64,000 bases of DNA from Megamerina dolium (lineage: Eukaryota > Arthropoda > Insecta > Diptera > Megamerinidae). The stretch covers positions 68,978,754 to 69,042,753 of the forward strand of contig OY978525.1 in NCBI GenBank assembly GCA_963854835.1. Reading direction: 5' to 3'. A program made the translations under genes and the position numbers. Positions 37,222-47,610 of the stretch are shown here, piece by piece (positions within the stretch are counted from its first letter, which is position 1; each line of letters starts with the position of its first letter). Below the pieces are notes generated by a model. The model saw nothing but the letters and a program-made list of their open reading frames with translations. It was not told where the DNA came from and did not search any database.

Positions 37222-37285
37222 ACATATTACCGTTAGAAGTAAATTGCTTCTAACGGTAATATGTTTGGTCTTCTCCAAGACCAAA
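37222..37285. other. two adjacent perfect hairpins
   Basis: Stem 1 is 18 bp (37222-37239 with 37247-37264, 7-base loop; acatattaccgttagaag). Stem 2 is 9 bp (tttggtctt 37264-37272 with 37277-37285, loop ctcc). They share a base at 37264, so they can form side by side. They lie at the end of the Transib-like fragment and may mark an inverted junction or terminal repeat remnants. Confidence 0.7.
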
Positions 37286-37584
37286 TGATTTTGTTAGTAC
37301 TGAAGAATTTAAGAGGAACAATGCAATATACAATGCAATATGCAAGAGAAATTCATTAATATCGCCACTGGTTTCAAATTTTTGTTAATAGGCACTGTGA
37401 GCCAACTTCAGTCGCACCTTATTCACTTATAACAGTGAACGACGAACCCGGAGACATAGTATTTATGGCCTATTCCTAGCCTCTTTTGACTTTACTGCAG
37501 CACCTTATTTTGCAGCAATTTTTTAAGAATACCTCGCCACCCCCATTCTAACTTTTCTTTCTTTTCTCAATAATATGTTCAAAA

Positions 37585-38040
37585 TTGAATTTTGACGAAA
37601 GCAAAAAAAAAATAGTTGTGCTCGTTTGTGCATTTCATTGCATTGATGAATTACCGCAAGCTATTCTTATAAAAGCGTGGAATAAGATAAAAAAGTGGAA
37701 TTCTGATCAATTAGATAGTGAAGACGACATTCCATTGTCTAAATTGATTAAATCATATAGCGCTTGCGACGATACAGTTCGAGAAACTCACTGGTTTAAA
37801 AAAAGTAAAAGGTGAGTGATAATGGTGATATCATCATTGATGACATTACGTAAGATAACGAAGACTTCGAAGTGTTTGAAAATGATAACCACACCAATGC
37901 AAATCCGGTGGCAAATCTTGTCAATATGCGCACGTCTCGTCACGAGCAAGACTTTTATACCTAGTCAAGTTATAAATATTGGTACACAACTAAACGCTTT
38001 CATTATGAATGCAATATCGGGCGCATTCATTTCATCTTGA
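37585..38040 (+). pseudogene. possible Tigger/jerky-like transposase C-terminal remnant
   Basis: A 76-codon frame (37585-37815) with ELPQAILIKAWNKIKKW and then EDDIPLSKLIKS resembles the region after the DDE core in Tigger/jerky-type transposases, where an AW-K helix is followed by an acidic DDIPL segment. The next 220 bases are open only in short frames. No terminal repeats were found. The similarity is weak. Confidence 0.3.
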
Positions 38041-38159
38041 CTGTGATTTAAGAGTTGACATTTATGCTTCAGTGCCACTTAAAAAGTTTTTGGCATCAAT
38101 TGTTTACAATCATGGAATGTGGCGACATCGAAAATCGTATTGTTGTAGTACAAAAAAAA

Positions 38160-38522
38160 AATAAATAAATATGTGGCACTTAAAGCCCCAAAGGGCTCAT
38201 TGGCCGAGCTTCTCTTCCATTACTGTTGTGCGTGTTAAATTTTGGACAGTATTAGAAGGGACCTACTTATTTTAGCCGGTTCTGAACGGCAGAATCCTTG
38301 CGACATCACTTTTTCTGAGCTTTGTCACAGAGTTCTTTTAGAAGCTTTTTCATGGCAAGTTGTTACTGTCGGAAGAATTACCAATTGCTTGCCGACAGGT
38401 GGGTTCCGTTCGAAGAAAAATCTTTTCGATATTAAATTTGTTATGCATGAGCCGGGGATTGAACCACGACCTACAGATCAGAAGGCCAATACACTAACCA
38501 CTGAGCCACGGCAACCACACAG
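38160..38522 (-). repeat. tRNA-derived SINE, copy 2
   Basis: The reverse complement has tggctcagtggttagtg (A box) and ggttcaatcccc (B box) at the high-coordinate end and ends in an AT-rich tail (ttttttatttatt type) at 38150-38170. It aligns along its whole length with 3638-4012. Confidence 0.8.
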
Positions 38523-38771
38523 ACCTGATACCAAGCCAAAAATTGACGAACAATGAGTGCTGTGTGTTAAATTTTATGTTAAATTTCTTGCTAAAATTTC
38601 AACATCAAACGAACACGTATTTTGTAAAATGAATGTCACACATAGATGGCGCGCTTGGTTGCTGAGATATGGTTCGAGTCTTAATATATATTTGTCGCAT
38701 CATGTATAAGCATCTGGCTGAGATGCTTACTTACTTACTTACTTATGTGGCCATAACAACCGAATATCGAT

Positions 38772-39980
38772 TTATGCCGAAAATAACATGCTTCGCCAGC
38801 CATCTCTGTTCTTCGCTAGCTGGCGCCAGTTAGAAATTCCAACTGCCGTCAGGTTCTCCAGTACTTGGTCTTTCCACCTGAGGTTTGGTCTTCCTCTTCT
38901 GCGTCGTCCTCCAGCGGGTTCCGAATATAACACCTTCTTAGCTGGAGCGTGTTCTTCCATTCGCTGGTACCTTATTCGGTACTCGCCACCAACGCAAAGA
39001 GGTCCAAAGATCTTGCGTAGGACTTTTCTCTCGAAAACTCCAAGTATTCGCTCATCCGAGGTGGAAATTGTCCAGGCTTCAGCGCTATATGTTAGGACAG
39101 GCATGATGAGAGACTTGCATAGTGTAGTTTTCGTTCTTCGAGAGAGGGCTCGACTTCTCACTTTGGGCTGAGTAAGCACCAAAGTAACACCTGTTAGCAA
39201 GAGTTATCCTACGCATGATCTCCAAGCTGACGTCATTACTGCTGTTAATGCTGGTTCCAAGATAGACAAAGTCCCTTACTACTTCAAAAGCGTAGTTGTT
39301 AACAGTGACGTGCTGTCCAAGTCGCCGGGACTCTTTGTTTGTTGACACTAGATACTTCGTCTTGCCCTCGTTCACCGTAAGACTCATTCGACGCGACTAT
39401 TTCCAACTCTGAGAATGCTACACTGACTGCTCGCGTGTTCATGCCGATTATGTCAATATCATCGGCATACGCTAACAGCATGACACTTTTGTTGAAGATA
39501 GTGCCATTATGTCGTAAATCAGAAGCTCGTATTATTTTCTCCATAATAAGATTGAAGAAGTCGCACGATAACGAATCACCTTGTCTGAAACCCCGTTCGG
39601 TATTAAACGGTGCGGAGAGGTCCTTCCCAATTTTCACTGCACAACGGGAGTTATGCAGTGTCATTCTACAAAGTCGAATGAGTTTTGCAGGAATACCGAA
39701 CTCAGACATTGTTGCGTAGAGGTAATCCCTTGCCGGACTGTCGAAAGCGGCTTTATAATCAACAAATAGGTGGTGTGTGTCGATCTGTTTTTCTTGGGTC
39801 TTCTCCAGGATTTGGCGCAGTGTGAAAATCTGGTCGATGGTGGATTTACCTGGTCTGTAGCCACACTGATACGGTCCAATCAGGTTGCTGAGCATAGGCT
39901 TCAACCTTTCACACAATACGCTCGATAGAACCTTGTATGCGATGCTCAGGAGACTTTTTCCACGGTAGTTGGCTCAAATT
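38772..39980 (-). pseudogene. RTE-like reverse transcriptase, broken, copy B
   Basis: Motifs as in copy A (YQCGYRPGKSTIDQIF, LLAYADDIDIIG, VLTYSAEAWTIS, ERKVLRKIFGP). Frames change at about 39400 (loss of bases after the FSELE segment), at about 39170 (a few bases differ from copy A, SKQLRSR versus TQPKVRSR) and at about 38970, where about 65 bases present in copy A are missing. So the copy is inactive; the breaks are different from those of copy A. Confidence 0.85.
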
Positions 39981-40214
39981 GTGGGGTCTCCTTTTTTATG
40001 TACAGGACAGAGAACACTGAGCCTCCAATCATCAGGCATGCTTTCATCCGACCATATTCTGCTTGTGAGCTGGTGCATGCGGGTGAACAGCTGATCGCCT
40101 CCGGTCTTAAACAACTCGGCAGGCAGGCCATCAGCACCTGCAGCTTTGTTGTTCTTCAGCCTTAAAATGGCCGTTTCAACCTTGTCGTAGTCGGGTGGTG
40201 GAACATCAACACCA

Positions 40215-41578
40215 TCATCTGTAATTGGGGTTATCGGGCAATCCTCTCCACTGGCGGAATTGTTCGTAGCATCGCCATTCAGTAACGTGGAGAAGGTTCA
40301 GTACACTATGGACATCTGTAACCAGATTTCTATTTCCATCACGACAAGAAGAGGCTCCGGGATTTAAACCGCCACTCAGGTGCTTGATCTTTTCAAAGAA
40401 TTTTCGAGTCTCATTCTTGTCGGTACACATCTCTATCTCCTCACACTCGCGTGTTTCTTGTTCTCTTTTCTTGCGCCTGAAAAGACGTTTCTCTGCACTC
40501 CTTTTCTCTCTGTACCGCTCATTAACAGCTCGCGTTGCACCTGCACGCAGGGTTCTTCTGTAGGCGGCGTCTTTCTCTGCGGTAGCGTCGCGACACTCCT
40601 GATCATACCACTCATTCCTCAGAGGCCGGTAATAACCGATTACCTCTTCGGCAGCAGTAGTCATGGAGTGGGATATATGTGTCCACCGTGCGCATGTATC
40701 ATCAAGTGGGGGAGTGTTCTGCATAAGCAGATCGGATAGTCGAGTGGAAAATGCATCTGCTGTTTCTGGTGCTCGCAGCTTACTGACGTCGAGCTTTCTC
40801 TTTGTGGGACTTCTCTTGTTATTTGCGACACATAAGCGTGTGCGCACCTTAGCTGCAACAAGGTAGTGATCAGAGTCGATGTTGGCACCACGGATCGATT
40901 TCACGTCCATCACACTGGAAGCATGCCTTCCGTCAATCACCACATGATCAGTTTGGTTTCTTGTTCTTTGATCTGGAGAAAGAAATGTCGCTTTGTGGAT
41001 GTCGAGATGCTGGAATCTGGTACCACCAATTACCATGTTTCGTGCTGAGGCGAAGTCGATCAGCCTCATTCCGTTCTCGGAGGTGTTCTTGTGGAGGCTG
41101 AATTTTTCGACAGTTGGACCAAAGGTACCTTCCTTGCCCACCTTGGCATTAAAGTCGCCAAGCACGATTTTGATATCGTGGCGGGGGCAGCGGTCGTAAG
41201 CTTCGTCGAGGCGCTGGAAGAAGCTCTCCTTAGTCACATTGTCCTTCTCACCCGTCGGAGCGTGGGCACATATAAGGCTGATGTTAAAGAATTTTGCCTT
41301 GATGCGGATTGTGGCCAGCCGTTCGTTCACAGGCGTGAACTGTGAGACAAGATGTCGTAGTTTCTTGCTGACCAAAAATCCACATCCTAATTCGTGCCTT
41401 TCAGCATGTCGACTGTAGTAGATGTCACAGGACGCTCTTTTGGAGCAGCCCTGTCCCGTCCATCGCATTTCCTGGAGAGTGGTGATGTCAGCTCTATATT
41501 TTTCGAGGACATCAACCAGCTGGATAGAGGCACTCTCCCTATAAATGGACCGGACATTCCAGGTGCATATCCGTAAAT
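40215..41578 (-). pseudogene. RTE-like APE endonuclease and linker, copy B
   Basis: The open frame starts before any ATG with ICTWNVRSIYRE (near 41570), the conserved N-terminus of APE-type endonucleases, followed by LQEMRWTGQG, LICAHAPTGEKD, the catalytic VLGDFNAKVG, RNQTDHVVIDGRH and DSDHYLVAAKVR. A basic linker (RSAEKRLFRRKKREQETREC) leads toward the RT. The frame stops near 40215, short of the RT start, because of a frameshift and a deletion of about 40 bp relative to copy A around 40296. The endonuclease nicks target DNA for primed reverse transcription. Confidence 0.85.
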
Positions 41579-42196
41579 CATGGTCCTTTTTTTATATTAT
41601 TCACTGGGCAAGTTTTTTTATGTGGCGGGTCCCAAACCCAACGCACAGCCTCTAACCGAGGAGATTTTCGCCACTCACTTCAGCCGCCTCCCAGCGGGTG
41701 CCAGGAAGACGTTGCCTGGTGGTCGCCACATGGAGGGGCCCCCATTAATAATAATGATGATGACGCCATCACATAGTAAGCAGAGCAAGCTACATGACTG
41801 CCCCTCATTAACAAATAAAGGTATCATCACATAGCGCTCAGATCAAACTACATGACAGCCAGTGAGTTGACTTGCGATGAGTTCAACAAGGATAGCGCTA
41901 GCCCCACCCGGTTGAGGCAATTAGACACGTTACCTTGTGAAAACACCACCAGACCACCATAATAAATATAATATAATATAATATAATACATAAATATAAT
42001 TTTCACTAAAATACCTAGAAACATTTCTTAATACAAAATAAAAACATTTATTTTAAAAAATAATGTATTGAATAAAATAATAACAAATATTTTTAAGGCA
42101 TACATAATTTATTTTGCTTGTTTTTTTTTAGAATCTCATGTAAAATCAGAATATATAAAGAAATTTAAAAAGTCTCCGCGGTCTCAGTGGTTAGTA

Positions 42197-43448
42197 AAGG
42201 GTTATCCATTTCGCGGTTTCAAAAGTATGGGGCTAGAATTCGACATCTGTCAAACTAAGTTGTTAAAACAATTTCTTTATTTTTCAGTTCAAAACTATCG
42301 AACAACGCATTAAAATTGTAAAAACCTACTACAAAAATGGTGATTCTGCCACAGCCACATATTGTGCTTTAAGAGGAGATTATGGTTTACATAATCGTCC
42401 AACTACGCAAGCAATTGGCAAAATTGTGAAGAAATATGAAGAGACTGGATCGGTTACAGATATTGTAAGGGCTGTGCATCATCGTTTCGCTCGTACCACC
42501 GAAAATATCGCTGCTGTAAGTGAAAGTGTTGCCGAAGACCCGAATGTGTCGATTCCTCGTCATTCTCAGGAATTAGGACTGTCTTACGGTACATTATGGC
42601 GTATTTTGCATTTGGATCTACACCTACATCCATATAAAATCCAGCTCACACAACAACTGAAGCCAGCTGACCATTCACAACGTCGTAGATACGTCGAATG
42701 GGTGCTTGAACAACAGGCGGTGGACGGCGATTTTTCGAACAAAATTTTCTTCAGCGACGAAGCACATTTCTCACTCGGTGGGTATGTTAACAAACAAAAT
42801 TGTCGTATTTGGGGTTCTGAGAATCCTCAAGTAATTGAAGAGAGGCCACTACATCCACAAAAAGCCACTGCTTGGTGCGCTCTTTGGTCCGGAGGTGTGA
42901 TTGGAACTTACTTCTTCGAAAACGACGATGGAACGACTGTCACCGTCAATTCGGAGCGTAATGGTCATATGATAACCGACTTTTTTTTGCCTGCTATTGA
43001 AGAATACGACTTAGAGAATATGTGGTTTCAACAAGACGATGCCACATGCCACACAACTCGAGCGAATATGGCTTTATTGCAAGAGAAACTTTCTGGCCGC
43101 GTAATTTCTCGTCGTGTCGATATCAAGTGGCCACCAAGATCATGCGATTTGACACCGCTTGACTTTTTTTTGTGGGGCTACGCGAAAGACCGTGTTTATG
43201 CATATAAACCTAAAAACCAACATTCGTCACGTTATGGCTGAGATACCGCCCAATATATGTCAAAAAGTGGTCGAAAATTACCTCAAAAGAATCGATGCTT
43301 GCAACAATTCGCGTGGTGGTCATTTAAATGATGTAGTATTTCACACATAATGTCAACGTTCAAACTTTATAATAAAAAAGAAATATCATGATATTTTATA
43401 TGTGTTTTATTTACATTTACTTTTGAAACCGCAAAATGGATAACCCTT
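42197..43448 (+). mobile_element. DD41D (rosa-like) mariner transposon
   Basis: 1252 bp with 31-bp terminal inverted repeats (42197-42227 and 43418-43448, starting aagggttatccattt) that differ at one position, and TA target duplications (42195-42196, 43449-43450). It contains one transposase gene. DD41D elements such as rosa are known from Ceratitis. Confidence 0.9.
42278..43350 (+). pseudogene. DD41D mariner transposase, one frameshift
   Basis: Open from about 42278: FKTIEQRIKIVKTYYKNGDS, a second HTH near SQELGLSYGTLWRILH, then catalytic residues in FSDEAHFSLGGYV, WFQQDDATCHTT and CDLTPLDFFLWGY. I count 41 residues between the second and third Asp. The frame is lost near 43210 by a small deletion; the last 40 codons (PPNICQKVVENYLKRID, NSRGGHLNDVVFH) follow in another frame. 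No in-frame ATG precedes FKTIEQ; the bases just before it (ttctttatttttcag) look like a splice acceptor, so a short intron or a lost start are both possible. Related to the relics at 2218-2888 and 4771-5184. Confidence 0.85.
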
Positions 43449-43726
43449 TACATTGGCTTTCTGATCTGTAGGTCATGCGTTAAATTCCCGTCTAAGGCAG
43501 CTTTAATATCGAAAATATTTTTCTTTTGAACAGTGACCACCTGTCGGCAAGCAATTGGCAATTCTTCAGGCAGTAACCATTTACCATGGAAAGGCTTCTA
43601 AAAGAATTCAGTGACGAAGCTCAGAAAAATAATACTGTCCTAAATTTAATACTCACAACAGTAATGGAAGAGAAGCTCAACCAAAGAACCCTTCGGGGTT
43701 TATAAGTGTCACATTAATTTCTTATT

Positions 43727-44215
43727 TTTTTACGATGAGAATGCTGTGAATGAACGCCGGTCCCAGGAGCGGTTTGCTCCATTCCGTTCCAAAAAGTTCG
43801 ATGTCAAAAATGCACCTCGCTCTGGTCGGCCAGTCAATGAAATTGTTGAAAGTGGTGGAGCAAGCCAGCCAGCTGTAAGGAGATAGCAGAGACACTATAT
43901 ATCAATTACGTGACAGTTTAGGATCATTTAAAAAAACAGGCTATGGAAAGACGCTCGATATTTGGGAACCTTATGAATTAAGACAAAGAAATTTAATTGA
44001 CCGAATTATCATCAACGAAATGCTTCTGAAACCCAAAGAAATCAAACCATTTTTGAAACGAATCATCATGGGCATGAAAAATGGTAATGGTTACCTTAAT
44101 GGTAAACAATTCGCCGACCGAAGAGCTGCTGAAAATCACTTGGCAAGTTTTTCGCAAAACGTCATGATAATAATGACCAAGATATACATGAATAAAATTG
44201 ATTTTCAATAAAGAT
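43727..44215 (+). pseudogene. internally deleted mariner (irritans-like) relic
   Basis: Fragments in several frames: RSKKFDVKNAPRSGRP (HTH linker), WEPYELRQRNLIDRI, then PFLKRIIMGMKNGNGY, where the first catalytic motif (normally GDEKW) is degraded. It then jumps directly to the C-terminal FADRRAAENHLASF region. The catalytic middle is missing. Terminal repeats were not identified. Confidence 0.75.
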
Positions 44216-44642
44216 AATGTTGTTCAAAAATGTACCAAAAAACCGTGAATACTTTTTAAATTATCCAATATTACATCTTTTGGTCAAAACAAATCTCCTT
44301 GTTAGACACTCTGACAAGTTTTTGGGTCCAACAATAGAATGCACTGCTACCAGTCTATTGATTTTCTTTCGAATTTACAACTTTCATAAGATCATATGTG
44401 AAGTTATTCATTATTATATTGTAGTTTACCATAAAGCAGAAAGTTGTAAACCGTAGATGTTTTCCATGTTCAATTAGTTCAATTATACATGAGTACCTTC
44501 TGAGGAATGGGTCAATAAGTCACTTCTAAGTTTATTATTATTATTATTATCATTATTATACTCTAATTAAGGAGAACAATTAAAATGTATTGTACACTCT
44601 AATCCTTATATCAGATTATTGTAAAGTCATATTTTCTTTTAG
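44216..44642. other. non-coding DNA, probable intron end
   Basis: No transposon motif. The last bases form a good 3' splice site: a pyrimidine-rich run attttcttttag ending at 44642. Confidence 0.5.
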
Positions 44643-44737
44643 ACTTCCAAAATTAGTAAATATGAAATTATACCTGACGTGGAGTGTGCCGTACAACTAG
44701 AATTTGAAAATCGCAAAAGAAAACGCGTTACGCTGAG
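44643..44737 (+). CDS. probable internal exon of a host gene
   Basis: A 95-bp stretch between a strong acceptor (attttcttttag) and a near-consensus donor (ctgag/gtaagt, 44738). Only one of the three frames is open. It gives 31 codons, KISKYEIIPDVECAVQLEFE and then NRKRKRVTLR, not related to any mobile element I know. It enters in phase 0, compatible with the phase-0 end of 11667-11906, and leaves in phase 2. I do not recognise the protein. The exon is flanked by mariner debris upstream and an (AT)n plus BEL insertion downstream, all within introns if the call is right. Confidence 0.5.
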
Positions 44738-44769
44738 GTAAGTACAATCTTCCACACTTTCGCATCCAA

Positions 44770-44843
<74 letters not shown>
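44770..44843. repeat. (TA)n microsatellite
   Basis: About 74 bp of TA dinucleotides, cut at its right end by the BEL/Pao left LTR. The short AT run after the right LTR (51327-51342) is probably the other part of the same tract. Confidence 0.93.
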
Positions 44844-44847
<4 letters not shown>

Positions 44848-45169
44848 TCGTCAAACATAATGTATACATATTAATGTTAGACACTGTATATCATTATGTT
44901 ACAAATTTTCTCGCTATATATTTATAATCTACATACTTACCTATATATGAATTTATTACCTACATACTTACCTATACATGCATTTTTTACCTACATAATT
45001 ACTTACCTCTACATATTTGAATATTATATACTGAAATACTTGTACATACTTACCTCTTTTGAATCCGTTATTTTTAGTTTTAATAGGCTAAGTGAAAAAT
45101 TGAAATAAGAAATAAAGTTAGTCTTAATTAGGGATTGGCAAATTCATCTTGAAGATTCAAGATTTTTCA
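44844..45169 (+). repeat. left LTR, BEL/Pao element
   Basis: 326 bp, TGTTTCGTCA...TTTTTCA. aataaagtt near 45111 may serve as polyadenylation signal. Confidence 0.9.
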
Positions 45170-45187
45170 TGGCGCCCGAGCAGGGAC
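45170..45187 (+). promoter_or_regulatory. primer-binding site, tRNA-Lys type
   Basis: TGGCGCCCGAGCAGGGAC directly follows the LTR. It fits the tRNA-Lys(UUU) 3' end at 17 of 18 positions (the mismatch allows a G-U pair). Confidence 0.8.
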
Positions 45188-46375
45188 ATTCCCGTTAAAG
45201 TGAATAAAGTTTATAAAATCTAAAAATAAAATATAATTAAAATCACGCGAATAATTAAATATATTAAATATATCGTTTGTGAAAAGAGAGAAAACAACAT
45301 CAAGTACACCTTAAAAAATTGGCTGTACATAGAGAGCTGAGGAAGGGGCTACCATTCCTTTTACAAAGTCCAGTTTTTGGAAAGTGAAGAAGACTTGATT
45401 GCAATTGAGTTTTATTAAAGTTCCTGTAAATCTGACACCAACGTCAGCATCACAACGTTTTTTCTAATTGCTATACATAGGCATCTATGTAAAGTCAGAC
45501 AAGTAAATTTTTACACTTGCTGTGTACAAAAGTGTTTATATCACCATTGCTATCGTTGTTGTCATCGAAGTAGCAATTTGTTGCTGCCGTCGCCAGTGCA
45601 TCTGTTGCTGTTAGCATTTCCACCACCGTCGTCGTTGCTCTTTTTGTTGTTGCCATTACCGCTGTTCTTATTGCTGCCTTCGCTGCTGTTCCTGTTGCTG
45701 CCGGCTTGCTGTTATCATCCAATGGTGTGCAGCTGTATTTTATGCAAGAGGGAAGTCGGGGCTGGTAGAACCCCATTACATAAAAAAGAGGTATAGAGTG
45801 CAATAAATGAAAGTTGTTTTTTGTGTGATTAGTTGTTCCACTTTAAAGAATATTGTCAGAATATTACGAGAATTACTTTGCGATTTGTATAAAAACATGC
45901 TATTTATCGTTTTTAAAAAAGAAATATAATAAAGAGAACAAACAAAATAATTGAAATTGAAAACTACTAATGAACAACTAGTTTTTCGTTTGTTCTGGAA
46001 GTACGAGTTAGTGATTCAAAAATTAACAATTGAACACAATAAATAAATTTAGTTATACACTCAGATCACATTTTTCGTTACGCTGATCGAGTTATTCTTT
46101 CGTTCATTGTCCTGCAGTTCTGCATTTAATTTGGTATAATTTATAGTGCATTAACTGGTTACGCATAGAAGCATATCTTTTCGAGCTGTACTCAATTACT
46201 CGTTACTGCTTACTGTCGTTTTTCTTCTTGTTGATTCTGGTGAAGTCAGCTATTTCTTTCGCTCTCGTTTTCGTTTTGCTGACAGACTTCCAGATCCTTT
46301 TCCGTTTAAACACAAGCCACAGGTCAAAGCAGCGAACTTGTCGAATATTTAAATTATATACATAGTTTCAAAAAA
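45188..46375 (+). other. BEL/Pao untranslated leader
   Basis: No open frame of note. A gctgtt/gttgctg-type low-complexity stretch spans about 45560-45720; frames through it are Leu/Ala-rich artefacts. Confidence 0.6.
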
Positions 46376-47610
46376 ATGAGTAAGCCAAAATCTACTATTT
46401 CGAGTCTTTCTCCAAGTAAGGAGATGATTGATTTAAAATTCTTGAAGCGCCAAAGGACAGTTGCTAAAAGCAGCATACTACGCATAAAAATGGGGCTTCT
46501 TGAAAAAACCATGTCACTAGATCCCATCGAATTGGAGTGCCGACTTGAGATACCAAATTCACATAGCGAGAAGCTTATGAAGTATCAGTCGAAGATAGAA
46601 GAAATTGATGAGGAAGACATGGCAATTGGAGAGTTAGAGGACATAATTGTCGAAACAAAGTCCATAATTAAATCGATATTGGCGAAAAATAAGTCCTCGA
46701 TTGCTGAAGCATCATTTATTGCACTCCACAGTTCGCGACTGCCAAAGATGTCACTACCCAAATTTAGAGGAGAATACTCTGAATTTAAAAGTTTTATGAG
46801 TTTGTTTGAGAGTTTAGTGCATAACGATCCAACAATCCCAGATATAGAAAAATTTAATCATTTGGTGTACTGTTTATCTGGTGAGGCCTTGGGCACAGTG
46901 AAGTCTTTCCAAATTTCGGATGAAAACTATCCAAAGGCGCTGGCTAGTTTAAAGAAAGTCTATGACAATAAATGTATGATATTCTTAATACGATTTCAAA
47001 GCTCTTTGATCCTTCGAAAATTCAGAGACCTTCTGCATCTTCTTTGAGATCTATGATCGACACAGTGTCTGCGGTATACGATTCGCTTTTATCGCTGGGT
47101 GACGATAAACATATTTCAAACGCGATGATAATTCACATGGTCATGTCGAAGGTTGATCCCATTTCTCGGTCAAAGTGGGAGGAGCAACTTGATTACGATA
47201 GCTTGCCGCTTTGGGCTGACTGTGAAGCAATGCTCAATAAGGGATACCAGCACTTATCTGCTGAAGAAGCTTCCTCATCACAGACGCGGCCTTCCATTGT
47301 AGACATTCGACAGAGGGGAAGAACTCAACAAGTGGAAAGATCAAAGGCATCATTTGTCGCGGCAAATTCGAAACAGTCAACTTGCCTTCACTGTGGTTCA
47401 AAGAATCATTACATAATATCTTGCCAAAAATTCCAAGCTCTTACCGCTTTTGAAAGATTCGACTTAGCCAAATCATTATCCTTGTTCATAAATTGCTTGC
47501 GCAAGAGACACACCGTCTCAAAGTGCAAAGCAGATCGTTGTCGTGTGTGCAATAGATCGCACCACACGCTGTTGCATCAATATCCGATCTCCTTTGAGAC
47601 TGAGCCGTAA
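46376..47610 (+). pseudogene. BEL/Pao gag, frameshifted
   Basis: The first part (46376 to about 46975) starts MSKPKSTISSLSPSKEM, has a charged N-terminal helix and the capsid-type LPKMSLPKFRGEYSEFKSFM typical of the DUF1759 region of Pao elements. A frameshift near 46975 moves the rest to a second frame (LRSMIDTVSAVYDSLLSLG, WEEQLDYDSLPLW), ending with zinc-knuckle-like CLHCGSKNHYIISC and CRVCNRSHHTLLH. A stop at 47608-47610 separates it from the protease. Several lesions make it inactive. Confidence 0.88.

Larger units (their letters stand above)
38727..41945 (-). mobile_element. RTE-like LINE, copy B, nearly full length
   Basis: Same family as 8507-10252 but longer. The 3' end is a (taag)n microsatellite at 38727-38745. 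It contains the RT, the endonuclease and about 360 bp of probable 5' untranslated sequence (41580-41945; GC-richer, caggtggcggcgggtcc-like). The left limit is firm; the right limit is approximate, because no target duplication was found. Confidence 0.75.
42177..43726 (+). repeat. tRNA-derived SINE, copy 3, split by a mariner
   Basis: The A-box side (gcggtctcagtggttag) is at 42177-42194. The remainder (attggctttctgatctgtagg...taagtgtcacatt, tail ttatttttt) resumes at 43451. The DD41D mariner sits exactly between them with TA duplicated. The SINE is therefore older than this mariner insertion. The B box is degraded (gcgttaaattccc). Confidence 0.8.

Noticed and set aside
45495..45803. Overlapping Leu-rich and Thr/Ala-rich frames
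   Set aside because: Low-complexity trinucleotide stretch in the BEL leader; either strand gives a frame by composition.
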